A DNA stretch of 64,000 nt from DATCLS01 sp036563805 (GTDB taxonomy: Bacteria; Actinomycetota; Acidimicrobiia; Acidimicrobiales; VFJN01): NCBI GenBank assembly GCA_036563805.1, contig DATCLS010000029.1, positions 1-64,000 on the forward strand, read 5' to 3'. Shown here piece after piece: positions 48,305-57,379 of this stretch. The first letter of the stretch is position 1. Each line of letters opens with the position of its first letter. Under the pieces are notes generated by a model, which did no database searches, had not been told where the DNA came from, and worked only from the letters and a program-made list of their open reading frames with translations. A program made the position numbers and the translations under genes.

Positions 48305-49443
48305 GCCGGGCGATCGGCACGACCGGGGCGGCCGCCCGGTCCGACGCGACCGCGGGGCCCGAGCGTCGGGTCCGGGTCTACGCCGGCCTCCGCACCGCCC
48401 ACCTCGAGCGGTTTCCGGCCATGGTGCCGGCCCGCGTGCTCTACACGAGCCGGCGCGCCGACTTCGACCGGTCGCTCGTCGACCCCGACCACCCGCCCGA
48501 GCGCCGGGGCCGGCTCGGCGTGCTGCGCGAGCTGGCCGGACGCCGCCACGACGTCGTCGAGGTCAACGAGCCGGCGCTCGTGGAGCGCTGGCCCGACCTT
48601 CTGGCCCAGGTGGCGGCCGTGCGCCTGCAGGGGCTCGTCACCCGCCGCCGCCCGGCGGTCGTCGCCTACGCCATCGGCAACGCCGACCCGGCGCTCGAGG
48701 CCGCCGCCCGGTGGCGCCTGCCGGCGCCGGTGGCCCGGGCCGTGACCGCCGCCGTGTACCGGCTGCTGGTGCGGGGCACCGACCGGCTGGCCTTCGGCAC
48801 CGCCGGCGCCTACGAGGCCTACGCCCGCTACGTGCCCGAGCGGCACCTGGCGGCGCGGTCGCGCCTGTTCGAGGCGCTGCCGTCCCCCTGCGACTGCCCG
48901 GACGCCGAGCGCGACCCGACCCGGGTGGCTTTCGTCGGGTCGCTCGTGCCCCGCAAGGGCGTGGCCGAGACCCTGGCCGCCTGGGACGCCCTGCGTGCCC
49001 GCCGGCCCGACGCCACCTTCCACGTCGTCGGGCACGGCCGCCTGGAGGACGCGGTGGCTGCGTGGGCCGCGGCCCGGCCCGAGGTCACGTTCGAGGTCGA
49101 CCCGCCCCGGGCCCGCGTCCACGAGGTGCTCCGCCGCAGCGCCGTGCTCGTCCTGCTGTCCCAGCCCCACGGCCACTGGCGGGAGCAGATCGGCCTGCCC
49201 ATCCTCGAGGGGCTGAGCCACGGGTGCGAGATCGTCACCACGTCGGAGACGGGGATCGCCGGCTGGCTGGCCGCCCACGGCCATGCCGTGCTGCCGCCCG
49301 ACGCCCCGGCCGAGGCCGTGGCGGACCGGATCGACGAGGCCCTGCGCCGGGCCCGGACCCGGCGGGGCTCGCTCAGCGACCTGCCGGTGACCGATCAGCG
49401 GATCGCGGCCGACCGCTGGCTGATGACGGGCGCCGACGCCTGA
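48301..49443 (+). CDS. GT4-like glycosyltransferase
   Basis: 380 residues. GT-B fold with a weak N-terminal half and a clear donor-binding half: TRVAFVGSLVPRKGVAETLAA, ATFHVVGHGRLEDAV, VLVLLSQPHGHWREQIGLPI and LEGLSHGCEIVTTSETG (E-x7-E-type). Third gene of the polymerase-flippase operon. Its 3' end overlaps the convergent GT2 gene by 71 nt. Donor sugar unknown. Confidence 0.85.
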   Translation: MSRAIGTTGAAARSDATAGPERRVRVYAGLRTAHLERFPAMVPARVLYTSRRADFDRSLVDPDHPPERRGRLGVLRELAGRRHDVVEVNEPALVERWPDLLAQVAAVRLQGLVTRRRPAVVAYAIGNADPALEAAARWRLPAPVARAVTAAVYRLLVRGTDRLAFGTAGAYEAYARYVPERHLAARSRLFEALPSPCDCPDAERDPTRVAFVGSLVPRKGVAETLAAWDALRARRPDATFHVVGHGRLEDAVAAWAAARPEVTFEVDPPRARVHEVLRRSAVLVLLSQPHGHWREQIGLPILEGLSHGCEIVTTSETGIAGWLAAHGHAVLPPDAPAEAVADRIDEALRRARTRRGSLSDLPVTDQRIAADRWLMTGADA

Positions 49444-50479
49444 CCGGTCCGCCGGAGGACGGGGGCCGGCCCGACCGGGCACGGGGGAACGGCCGCGCCA
49501 CGCGCGCCGCTAGCCGGGCCGCGCCGTCGGCGGCCAGCGAGCCCAGCACCGCCCAGGCCCCGGCTGCGGTCCCCCGGGCGGCGGCGAGCGCCAGCTGGGG
49601 CCGGCGGAGGAGGGCGGCCCGCCCGTCGCTCAGCAGGATCCGGCGGGCGTAGCGGGGGGCGAGAGCGAGCCAGCGGAGCCGGTCGGCGGGCGGCACGTGG
49701 TCGGCCGCGAACCGCAGCCGGTTGCGGCACATGTAGCGGCAGTAGGTCGTGGACATGCCGTCGGGGCGCTGGGTGCCGCCGACCGCGTGCACGGCGGTCA
49801 CGTCGTCCAGCACCAGCAGGTCGCCGCCCCGGGCCAGAGCCCGCTGGCTCCACTCGACGTCCTCCCAGTACAGGAAGTACCGCTCGTCGAACGGGCCGAC
49901 CAGGTCCCAGCAGGCCCGGGTGACGAGCAGGCAGGCGCCGCTCAGCCAGCGGTCCGGACCGTCCGGCGGCCCGTCGGGCCGGTAGCGGGTCAGGCCGGTG
50001 CGCCGATCGAGGCGGGCGCCGGCGAACCACAGCGAGCCGTCGGGCCGGGTCAGGCGGGGCGACACGACCGTGGCCGGCCGGGCCTCGGCGGCGGCGAGCA
50101 GCGCGGCGACGGCGGCGGCGTCGATGGTGACGTCGGGGTTGAGCAGCAGGAAGGCCGTGCAGCCGGCGGCGATGGCCGCCCGCACGCCGAGGTTGACCCC
50201 GGCGCCGAAGCCGATGTTGGCGTCCGGGGTCTCGGTCAGCCACCCGTGGCGGTCGGCCAGGGCCCGCACGGCGGCGCGCTCGGCGTCGGTCGACCGGCTG
50301 TCGACCACGACCACCACCGAGCCGGGTAGCGCCTCCCGGTCGAGGGCGGCCAGGTTGCGCGCCAGCAGCGCCGAGGACCCGTAGTTGACGACGACGATGC
50401 CCAGCCGCGCCGGGCCGTGGCCGCCCGCGGCCGCAGGCCCGTCAGGGGGCCTGTCGGGGGCGCTGCCCGGGGCGCTCAC
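49373..50479 (-). CDS. GT2 glycosyltransferase (rhamnosyltransferase-like)
   Basis: 368 residues. GT-A core: LGIVVVNYGSSALLARNLAAL, TPDANIGFGAGVNLGVRAA, AFLLLNPDVTIDAAAV (D-x-D-like NPDV), SGACLLVTRACWDLVGPFDE and FLYWEDVEWSQRA. This is the WcaA/RfbN-type family that often adds rhamnose. GTG 50479 is 4 nt after the upstream GT2 stop. The last ~33 residues, basic and disordered (VRRRRPSSASGRPRS), are read antisense to the end of the convergent GT4 gene. Confidence 0.88.
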   Translation of the reverse strand: MSAPGSAPDRPPDGPAAAGGHGPARLGIVVVNYGSSALLARNLAALDREALPGSVVVVVDSRSTDAERAAVRALADRHGWLTETPDANIGFGAGVNLGVRAAIAAGCTAFLLLNPDVTIDAAAVAALLAAAEARPATVVSPRLTRPDGSLWFAGARLDRRTGLTRYRPDGPPDGPDRWLSGACLLVTRACWDLVGPFDERYFLYWEDVEWSQRALARGGDLLVLDDVTAVHAVGGTQRPDGMSTTYCRYMCRNRLRFAADHVPPADRLRWLALAPRYARRILLSDGRAALLRRPQLALAAARGTAAGAWAVLGSLAADGAARLAARVARPFPRARSGRPPSSGGPVRRRRPSSASGRPRSADRSPAGR

Positions 50480-50483
50480 GCGC

Positions 50484-51419
50484 TCACGCCGCCGCCGGCG
50501 GCGGCCGGCGGTACTCGGCGTAGACGTAGCCCCAGGCGCCGCTGGCCATGCCCGCGCCCCGCACGAGCGTCCGGGTGCCGCGGGCCCGGTGGGCGACCGA
50601 CCGGGTGACGACGCCGAGCAGCACCCGGGCGGCGCCGCCGGCGATCCGGATCAGCCCCCGGCCCGTGAGCACGAGGCGCTGGGCCAGGCGGCCGGCCAGC
50701 CGGTCCTCGAGCCGCAACGCCACCAGGCTCCACGAGTTGCCGGTCCGGAACGCCTTCTGCAGCACCCACCGCCGGTTGAGGCGGGCCAGCGGCACGACGT
50801 CGACCACCCGGGCCTCGTCGCACCAGATCATCCGGCCCCCGGCCCGGTGGATCTGCCGGGTGAGCATGGTGTCGTCGGACCCGGTCATGCCGAGCGACGT
50901 GTCGAAGCGCAGGCCCATCGCCCGCAGCTGGGCCAGGTCGAGCAGCAGGTTGTTGGTGGCGGCCACGGTCACCTCGGTGCCGCTCGGGGGCCGCCGCCGT
51001 TCGAAGAAGCCGCCCTCGGCGATCCACGGCTCGGGCGGGCGGGCGAACGTCGACACCACCGGTCCGACGACCGCCGTGGCCCCGGTGCGCCGCCACGTCG
51101 CGACCAGCTCGCGCAACCAGCCGGGCTCCGGCCGCTCGTCGTCGTCGATGAACACGAGCGCGTCGGCGCCGCCGGCCTCGTCCAGGGCCCGGTTGCGGCC
51201 GGCGGGGATGCCGGGCACGGGCTCGTGGACGAACCGGACCCGGGCCGGGTCGTAGCTGGCGGCCAGCGGCATGGCCGAGGCGTCGGGGTCGTTGTCGACG
51301 ACGAGGAGCGACGCGTCGGCGTCGGGCTCGTCGAGCTGGGCCACGACCGTCCGGACCGCCTCCGGCAGGTCGTCGGGGCGCTTGTAGGTGAGCATGGCCA
51401 CGAGGACGGTCGGCCGCAC
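50484..51419 (-). CDS. GT2 glycosyltransferase
   Basis: 311 residues. GT-A core with TVLVAMLTYKRPDDLPEAV, LLVVDNDPDASA, GIPAGRNRALDEAGGADALVFIDDDERPEPGW (quoted in part: ALVFIDDDERPEPGW; metal-binding D-D-D) and FDTSLGMTGSDDTMLTRQI. Soluble with a hydrophobic C-terminal helix region. GTG 51419. In a run of minus-strand genes: LamG protein, this gene, then the second GT2, with gaps of 4-6 nt, so translation is probably coupled. Confidence 0.88.
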   Translation of the reverse strand: MRPTVLVAMLTYKRPDDLPEAVRTVVAQLDEPDADASLLVVDNDPDASAMPLAASYDPARVRFVHEPVPGIPAGRNRALDEAGGADALVFIDDDERPEPGWLRELVATWRRTGATAVVGPVVSTFARPPEPWIAEGGFFERRRPPSGTEVTVAATNNLLLDLAQLRAMGLRFDTSLGMTGSDDTMLTRQIHRAGGRMIWCDEARVVDVVPLARLNRRWVLQKAFRTGNSWSLVALRLEDRLAGRLAQRLVLTGRGLIRIAGGAARVLLGVVTRSVAHRARGTRTLVRGAGMASGAWGYVYAEYRRPPPAAA

Positions 51420-51425
51420 GGCGGC

Positions 51426-54400
51426 CTACTCCGGCTCGCGGGCCAGCAGGTTGTCGGCGGTCAGCACCACCGGCGCGTTGGTGGCCGACCCGGACACGTA
51501 GACGTGGACGCCGACGGCGCCGGGCTGCTGGAGCGCGGCCGTGGCGTCGGTGGCCTGGACCTGCCAGGATCCCGGCTCGGCCTCGCCGTCGACCCAGAGC
51601 TTGCCGGTGAGCGTCGTCGTCCCCGAGCCGGTGGCGGCGACGCGCAGGTGGAGGACCTGGCCCGGGCTGTAGACGAGCGGTAGCGCCTGCGAGCCGATGA
51701 TGGTCTCGGCGCCGCTCACCACCCGGAGCAGCTGCAGGGTCGTGCCGGTGGTGCGCAGGTGGGCGCGGAGCCGATACTCGGTGTTGCCCACCTTGCGGAC
51801 CACGGCACCGACGTAGGTGCCGCCGCCGGTGGGGTCCTTGTCGACGGTCAGGTCGACCGTGGCGTCGACGTCGCCGACCGCCACCGACGACAGGGTGGCG
51901 GCCCGGGACTGCCCGGCCGCCGGCACGGTCGCCCGGCCGCCCCCGCCGCTCACCGCGAAGTTGGCGGCCGACCCGCTGAGCGCCCACGAGCCGCCGACGT
52001 CGGCTTGGCCCCAGCCGTTGGTGGCCGAGCGCTCGAACGTGTCGGCGGCGACGACGCCGGGCTCGGGTGGGGCGGTCACGGTCACCGTCTCGGTGGCCGT
52101 GGCGGTGGCGCCCCCGTCGTCGGTCACCGTGAGGGTGATCGTGTACTCGCCGGGCTCGGCGTAGGTGTGGCTGGCGGTGGCCCCGGTGGCCGTCTCGCCG
52201 TCGCCGAAGTCCCACTCGTAGGACTCGATCGTGCCGTCGGCGTCGGTGGAGCCCGAGCCGTCGACGGCGACCGTGAGGTCGCTCGGCTCGACGGTGAACG
52301 ACGCCACCGGCGCGGCGTTGGGCACGAGGTCGCCGGTGCCGATGTCGTGGTGGGTCGCCACCTGCTCGGGCGTCAGCGCCTCGTAGTAGACGGCGGCCTC
52401 GTCGATGTCGCCGTTGAACCGGGTCGAGCTCGGCGCGCTCGTCCAGCCGGACAGCGTGTCGGACCCGACCCGCCAGTAGCCGTAGTAGCCGTGGCCGCTG
52501 TTGACGTCGTCGCGGGAGGCGACGAGCTCGCCGTCGACGTACAGCCGCATCCCGTCGGGATCGAGCGTGCCGACCACGTGGTGCCACTGGCCGTCGTTGA
52601 TGCCGGTGCCTGACATGATCGTGCGGTTGACCCGGCTGCTCGTGGCCGCCGTGCCCTCCGGCCGGGTGCGGACGCCGAACATCACGCGGCCCGTGTTGGT
52701 CATGTACAGCATCCGGTCGGCGGTGCTGCTGCCGGAGGTCCCGGTGCCGCTGTTGCCGAAGCCGATGATGCGCCCGCCCTGGGTGGTGGTCGTGCGGATC
52801 CAGGCCTCGATGCTGAACTCGTCGACGACGGGGTGCCGCTCGTTCTGGCCGGCGAAGTTGACGAACGGCGGCTGCGTGATGCGGCTGTTGGTGCCGTTGG
52901 GCCGGGCCGCCGTGTCGGGGTCACCGGCGATGGCGCCGGGCCGACCGAACGTCATGGCGTTGGCCGTGCCGGTCTGGAACGTGGCCGAGTCCTGCGCCGT
53001 GGTCGAGCCGGCGGGGTCGCCCAGCCGCCAGTAGATGCGGGCGCCGTCGGCGATGACCTGGTCGGCGTACGGGCTGGCCGTCCCGGTCGTCGCCACCGTG
53101 ACCGGGACGGGATCGCTCGAGGCGGCGTTGCCGTCGCGGTCGGTGACGTTGACCCGGTACGTGTAGGTCTGGCCCGGCGTCAGGCCCCGGTCGTTGAAGC
53201 TGATCGTGGGCTGGTCCCAGTAGGTGGACGTCACCTCGGTCGTGTGGACGGTCGTGCCGTCGCGGGTGATGCGGTAGGTGAGCGTCCCGTCGTCGCGGTC
53301 GTAGTTGGCCGGGAACGACAAGCGGACCTGGCCGGGCGCCGGGGAGGTGGCTCGGATCCGGAACGCCGGGCCGCCGAGCCGGGGACCGCTGGCGCGGGGC
53401 GCGAGCGGCCGGCGGGCGAACCGCACCAGGCCCTGCTGCTGGAGGCTGTTGACCCGCGTGAACTCGCCGCCGTAGACGACGTAGTCGCTGTTGCCGTCGA
53501 CCGTCCACGTGGCCTGGCCCTGGCCGGTGAACGTGCCGGTGCCCCACTCGGGGAACCAGGTGGTCAGCGACGGTGCCGGCAGGCCCTCGAAGTTGTAGTA
53601 GCTCCAGTTGTCGCGGCGGATCGTGCCGGCGGCGTCGTCGGCGAACGACAGGGCGTGGCGCATGTTGTGCAGCCAGCCGTTGTTGAGGTCGTCGCTCTGC
53701 GGGAAGCCGCCCACGTTGCCGCAGAAGTGGGCGTGGCTGGCCGTGTAGACGTAGCCGTTGACCGGGGCGATGGCGTAGGTGTCGCCGTGGCAGTCCTCCA
53801 GCCACTCGATCTCGCCGGTCACGGGATGGGCCTTGAACGCGCCCTCGAGGTTGGCCGTCTGGCGGTCGAACGTGTAGCCCGACCCGTAGATGGCGGTGCC
53901 GTCGGTCCGCAGGTCGAGGATCGCCCCCTGCGACCCGGCGTTGCGGACGGTCTGGTTGACCGCCCAGGGCAGGACGGCGCCCGAGCTCGGGTCGAGCGCG
54001 GCCAGCCCGTAGGCGCTGGTGCCGCTCACCGCGGTGAAGCTGCCGCCGATGAACACCCGCTCCTCGCCGGGCCCGACCAGGATCGTCTGCACGGTGCTGT
54101 TGGCGGCCGGCGCCCAGGGGAGCAGCGCGCCGTTGCTGGCCGAGAACGCGGCCAGCTTGGCCCGCGGGGTGGTGGCGCCCGGGCCGGCGCCGTTGAACGC
54201 CCCGGCGGCGTACACCGTGGTGTCGGTGACGGCGAGGTCGTTGACGATGTAGTCGGTGATGGCGTTGAACCCGGTGATCACCGCGCCGGTGGTCGGGTTC
54301 AGCGCGGCGATGCGGTAGCGGTTGACGCCGTTGACGCTGGTGAACTGCCCGCCGATGTAGATGCGCGAACCGTCGGGCGAGGCGGTGACGGTCTTCACCT

Positions 54401-54794
54401 GGGCGTTGGTGTTGGCCACGAACTCGGTGCGCAGTTGGCCGGTCGTGAGGTCGTAGGCCAGCACGTTGGCCCGGGGCGTCAGGTTGGTGCCGGGTGCGGC
54501 GCCCGGGGGCCGGGCGTTGTCGAAATCGCCGACCGCGTACACGGTGTCGCCGACGATCTCCTGGTCCCACACGACGCCGTCGACCTGGACGGTCGGCAGC
54601 GGATCGGCGGTCACCTGGTCGTTCGTGGTGTTCTCGACCGGGGGCACGTCGGCGGCCTCCGCCGGCTCGGTCCGGCCCCCGCCGGCCAGCGCCACCGCCG
54701 TGCCGACGAGCGCGACGGCGAGCAGCGTGCACAGCACGGGCCGGAGCCGGCGCCGCAGGGGACGATCGGGTCGGGGGGTGGTGGTGGAGGTCAT
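51426..54794 (-). CDS. Large secreted protein: beta-propeller, FnIII, LamG, PKD and C-terminal jelly-roll domains
   Basis: 1122 residues. Signal peptide (LCTLLAVALVGTAVALAGGG). Propeller-like repeats at ~60-460 (IYIGGQFTSVNGVNRYRIAA, VFIGGSFTAVSGTSAYGLAA with ALDPSSGAV). Next come FnIII (~485-575), LamG (~580-780, SIEAWIRTTTTQGGRIIGF, WHHVVGTLDPDGMRLYVDGE), PKD (~795-885, YEWDFGDGETATG) and a final concanavalin-like domain (~890-1122). No catalytic site was seen, so binding to polysaccharide is the likely role. ATG 54794 has AGAGGGA upstream and is better than ATG 54821. Probably surface-retained or part of the exopolysaccharide matrix. Confidence 0.85.
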   Translation of the reverse strand: MTSTTTPRPDRPLRRRLRPVLCTLLAVALVGTAVALAGGGRTEPAEAADVPPVENTTNDQVTADPLPTVQVDGVVWDQEIVGDTVYAVGDFDNARPPGAAPGTNLTPRANVLAYDLTTGQLRTEFVANTNAQVKTVTASPDGSRIYIGGQFTSVNGVNRYRIAALNPTTGAVITGFNAITDYIVNDLAVTDTTVYAAGAFNGAGPGATTPRAKLAAFSASNGALLPWAPAANSTVQTILVGPGEERVFIGGSFTAVSGTSAYGLAALDPSSGAVLPWAVNQTVRNAGSQGAILDLRTDGTAIYGSGYTFDRQTANLEGAFKAHPVTGEIEWLEDCHGDTYAIAPVNGYVYTASHAHFCGNVGGFPQSDDLNNGWLHNMRHALSFADDAAGTIRRDNWSYYNFEGLPAPSLTTWFPEWGTGTFTGQGQATWTVDGNSDYVVYGGEFTRVNSLQQQGLVRFARRPLAPRASGPRLGGPAFRIRATSPAPGQVRLSFPANYDRDDGTLTYRITRDGTTVHTTEVTSTYWDQPTISFNDRGLTPGQTYTYRVNVTDRDGNAASSDPVPVTVATTGTASPYADQVIADGARIYWRLGDPAGSTTAQDSATFQTGTANAMTFGRPGAIAGDPDTAARPNGTNSRITQPPFVNFAGQNERHPVVDEFSIEAWIRTTTTQGGRIIGFGNSGTGTSGSSTADRMLYMTNTGRVMFGVRTRPEGTAATSSRVNRTIMSGTGINDGQWHHVVGTLDPDGMRLYVDGELVASRDDVNSGHGYYGYWRVGSDTLSGWTSAPSSTRFNGDIDEAAVYYEALTPEQVATHHDIGTGDLVPNAAPVASFTVEPSDLTVAVDGSGSTDADGTIESYEWDFGDGETATGATASHTYAEPGEYTITLTVTDDGGATATATETVTVTAPPEPGVVAADTFERSATNGWGQADVGGSWALSGSAANFAVSGGGGRATVPAAGQSRAATLSSVAVGDVDATVDLTVDKDPTGGGTYVGAVVRKVGNTEYRLRAHLRTTGTTLQLLRVVSGAETIIGSQALPLVYSPGQVLHLRVAATGSGTTTLTGKLWVDGEAEPGSWQVQATDATAALQQPGAVGVHVYVSGSATNAPVVLTADNLLAREPE

Positions 54795-54813
54795 GGTGAT
54801 CCCTCTCGGGTGC

Positions 54814-55557
54814 TCAGGCACCGGGGACGCTCCCGGAGAACACGACGGTGGGTCGGTCGGGCGCGTAGCGGACCCGGACCGAGATGTCGCTGCGCTGGTC
54901 GGCGGCGACGGTGAACACGTAGGTGGCGGCGCGGGTGTCGCCCGGCTCGAGGTCGCCCTGGAGCGGCTCGCGCTCGGGGTCGAACACGGGCGGAGCCGAC
55001 ACGCCGTCGCCGGTGGCGAGGTCGACGGTGGTCAGGTCGAGGTCGACGGGGTCGTTGGACCGGTTGGCGACCTCGACGGTGACGGCCACGGCCGGCCCGC
55101 CGACCTCGCCGGGCAGGCGGGCCTCGGCCTCGACCGGCTCGACGGACCGGAGGCGCACCTCGACGCCGCCGCCGGCGTCGGCCGCGTCGCCGAGGCCCAC
55201 CGGGCCGACCACGTCGCCGAGCACGCCGGCGACCGCGGTCGTGGTGGGGCCGGCGTCGGTGGCGGGCGGCGCCTCGGTGGTCGTCCCGGAGTCGGACTCG
55301 GCGCCCTCCTCGCTCTCGTCGCTCGCCGCGCCTTCTTCGCTGGACCGGTCGGGCCCGTCGTCGGACCCGTCGCCGTCGTCGGAGCCGCCGCCCGAGCAGG
55401 CGGCGAGGGCGAGGACGGCGGCGACGAGCACGGCGAGGAGGGCCCACGCCACCGCGCCGGGTCGAGCCTCGCCGGATCGGGCCGCGCCCGGGCGGCCGGG
55501 CAGCAGGCCCCGGCCGGGCCGGAGCGGGGGCGTCGGGCGTTCGGCGCCGGCGGTCAC
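54814..55557 (-). CDS. DUF4352-like lipoprotein
   Basis: 247 residues. Lipobox LAAC (lipid Cys54), a Ser/Glu/Asp-rich linker (SDDGPDRSSEEGAASDESEE), Thr/Pro segment, then an Ig-like domain (VEVRLRSVEPVEAEARLPG, AVAVTVEVANRSNDPVDLDL, GDTRAATYVFTVAADQRSDI) resembling DUF4352/telokin-like proteins. Extracytoplasmic binding role inferred. GTG 55557 overlaps the stop of the GT4 gene upstream; the LamG-protein start is 20 nt downstream. Confidence 0.78.
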   Translation of the reverse strand: MTAGAERPTPPLRPGRGLLPGRPGAARSGEARPGAVAWALLAVLVAAVLALAACSGGGSDDGDGSDDGPDRSSEEGAASDESEEGAESDSGTTTEAPPATDAGPTTTAVAGVLGDVVGPVGLGDAADAGGGVEVRLRSVEPVEAEARLPGEVGGPAVAVTVEVANRSNDPVDLDLTTVDLATGDGVSAPPVFDPEREPLQGDLEPGDTRAATYVFTVAADQRSDISVRVRYAPDRPTVVFSGSVPGA

Positions 55558-56720
55558 GCCGCCCTCCCGGCGGCGACGGGGCCGGTGGGCTCGCCGATGA
55601 CGAGGGCGGCCAGCCGGTCGCCGTAGCGCTCGGGGTCGTGCCGCGCGGCGGCGACGGCCGCGTCGGCCCGGGCCGCGGCCCGGAAGGTCGGCCAGTCGGC
55701 CACCACCTTCTCGAGGGCGCCGGCCAGGGCGGCGGGGTCGTCGGGCGGGACGGTCAGCGCGCAGCCGTAGCCGGCGACCGCCTCGCCGAGGCCGCCGGCG
55801 CCGCTGGCCACGACCGGGCGGGCGGCCAGGACCGCCTCGACCGCGGTGTTGCCGAACGGCTCGTCGGCCACCGACGGCACCACGACGACGTCGGCCGCCG
55901 CGAGCTCGGACCACACGTCGGGCCGGAACCCGAGGAACCGGACGTGGTCGGTCAGGCCCCGTTCGGCGACGGCGGCCCGCAGCTCGCGCTCGAACCACTC
56001 GTAGCCGGGGAACACCGAGCCCACCAGCCGCAGGCGGGCGTCGACGCCCCGGGCGCGCAGCTCGCCGAGGGCGGCGACCGCCACGTGGGGCCCCTTGCGG
56101 GGCGAGAGGCGGCCGACGTACACGATCTCGACCGTGCCGCCCAGCTCGGCGCGGGCGGGGACGACCGCGCCCGGGCCGGGCACCGGGTTGGGGACCACGT
56201 GGGTCCGCCGGGCCAGGCGGGGCCACGCCGCGGCCAGGACGTCGCGGCTGAACGCGCTGTTGGCCACGATCACCGGGCTCAGCGCCAGCGGCGCGGCCAG
56301 GGCCCGGGCCAGGAGCCGGGGGAGGTCCGACTCGGCCTCGTGGACGTGGCAGACCGGCCGCCGGCCGGTGGCGCGGGCCAGCGCCAGCCACAGCGGGGCC
56401 GTGAGCGTCGAGACGTAGACGGCGTCGGGCCGGTACGACCGCAGCAGCCGCAGCCCGGGGACGACGCTGCGGGCGGCGGTGGCCAGCAGCCGCAGCAGGC
56501 CGGCCGGGCGCAGCGCGCTCTTGCGGAGGATGGGGGAGGGGCACAGCGCCACCTCGGCCCCGGCGGCCTCGAGGGCCGGGACCAGCGGGCCGGGCTCGGG
56601 CACCGTGACGAGCGCGCGGCAGCCCCGGCGCACGAGCGCGTCAACGGTGCTGAGCGCCACCCGATCGGACCCGTACAGGTCGGGACTGGGATGAGCGATC
56701 AGCACACGTGTTGGCCCCAT
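55554..56720 (-). CDS. GT4 glycosyltransferase
   Basis: 388 residues. Clear GT4: VLIAHPSPDLYGSDRVALST at the N-terminus, VYVSTLTAPLWLALARA, EIVYVGRLSPRKGPHVAVAA (donor site), VRFLGFRPDVWSELAAADVV, and E-x7-E motif EPFGNTAVEAVLAARPVVAS. Probably a mannosyl- or glucosyltransferase, inferred only. ATG 56720 puts the first strand at residue 4; in-frame GTG 56762 would add 14 residues. Heads a minus-strand operon through the lipoprotein, LamG protein and two GT2 genes. Divergent from the cytidylyltransferase. Confidence 0.9.
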   Translation of the reverse strand: MGPTRVLIAHPSPDLYGSDRVALSTVDALVRRGCRALVTVPEPGPLVPALEAAGAEVALCPSPILRKSALRPAGLLRLLATAARSVVPGLRLLRSYRPDAVYVSTLTAPLWLALARATGRRPVCHVHEAESDLPRLLARALAAPLALSPVIVANSAFSRDVLAAAWPRLARRTHVVPNPVPGPGAVVPARAELGGTVEIVYVGRLSPRKGPHVAVAALGELRARGVDARLRLVGSVFPGYEWFERELRAAVAERGLTDHVRFLGFRPDVWSELAAADVVVVPSVADEPFGNTAVEAVLAARPVVASGAGGLGEAVAGYGCALTVPPDDPAALAGALEKVVADWPTFRAAARADAAVAAARHDPERYGDRLAALVIGEPTGPVAAGRAA

Positions 56721-56817
56721 TGCCCGCGGCAAGCAGCGCCCGCCTGCCCGCCATCGATTCACATGCCCTACCTTCGATCTCCCGTCGGGGTGAAGCTAGT
56801 CGCCGCCCGAACAGGGT

Positions 56818-56835
56818 GTAAAGCATCGTAAAGCA
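56818..56835. promoter_or_regulatory. Direct repeat GTAAAGCA x2, 10-bp period
   Basis: GTAAAGCATCGTAAAGCA in the GT4/cytidylyltransferase divergent region, about 53-70 nt upstream of the cytidylyltransferase start. One-helical-turn spacing is typical of an activator site. Confidence 0.4.
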
Positions 56836-56874
56836 GCGCCGAGGCGGGGCGCTGGCGCGGCGGCCAGCGACGGC

Positions 56875-56880
56875 TAGTAT
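56875..56880 (+). promoter_or_regulatory. -10 box TAGTAT of leaderless promoter
   Basis: TAGTAT, 7 nt (TCGCCCA), then ATG 56888. Confidence 0.6.
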
Positions 56881-56887
56881 TCGCCCA

Positions 56888-57379
56888 ATGGGCGGACCGC
56901 AGCTGGGACCGCGGGGCGAGCCGCGGCGCGATGCACCAGAGACATCACGGCGGGGTCGGGTCGCTTACGCGCCCGGCGTGTACGACCTGTTTCACGTCGG
57001 CCACCTCAACCTGCTCCGCAACGCACGCCGGTTCTGCGACCACTTGGTCGCCGGGGTGCTGACCGACGAGATGGCCGAGCGGGCCAAGGGGGCGGCGCCG
57101 GTCGTGCCCCTGGTCGAGCGGCTCGACATCGTGGGCAGCATCCGGTACGTCGACGAGGCCGTGGCCGAGGACGTGCCCGACAAGCTCGACATGTGGAAGC
57201 GGATCGGCTTCGACATGATCGTCAAGGGCGACGACTGGCGGGGCACGCCCAAGGGCGAACGGCTGGAGGCTGACTTCGCCCAGGTCGGCGTCGAGGTCGT
57301 CTACGTCCCCTACACCGTGCGGACGTCGAGCACGATGCTGCGGCGGGCGCTCCAGAGCACCGCCTCTCACCGAGCGTGA
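56888..57379 (+). CDS. TagD-like cytidylyl/adenylyltransferase
   Basis: 163 residues. After ~22 disordered residues the nucleotidyltransferase core begins: YAPGVYDLFHVGHLNLLRNA with HxGH at 36-39, later VKGDDW and RTSSTMLRR (the R-x-x-S-T loop). This is the glycerol-3-phosphate cytidylyltransferase-like group, which makes CDP-glycerol or similar CDP-alcohols. In this locus it could supply a CDP-activated alcohol or an aminoalkyl phosphate for polymer decoration; substrate not determinable. Single gene, closed by a hairpin right at its stop. Confidence 0.85.
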   Translation: MGGPQLGPRGEPRRDAPETSRRGRVAYAPGVYDLFHVGHLNLLRNARRFCDHLVAGVLTDEMAERAKGAAPVVPLVERLDIVGSIRYVDEAVAEDVPDKLDMWKRIGFDMIVKGDDWRGTPKGERLEADFAQVGVEVVYVPYTVRTSSTMLRRALQSTASHRA

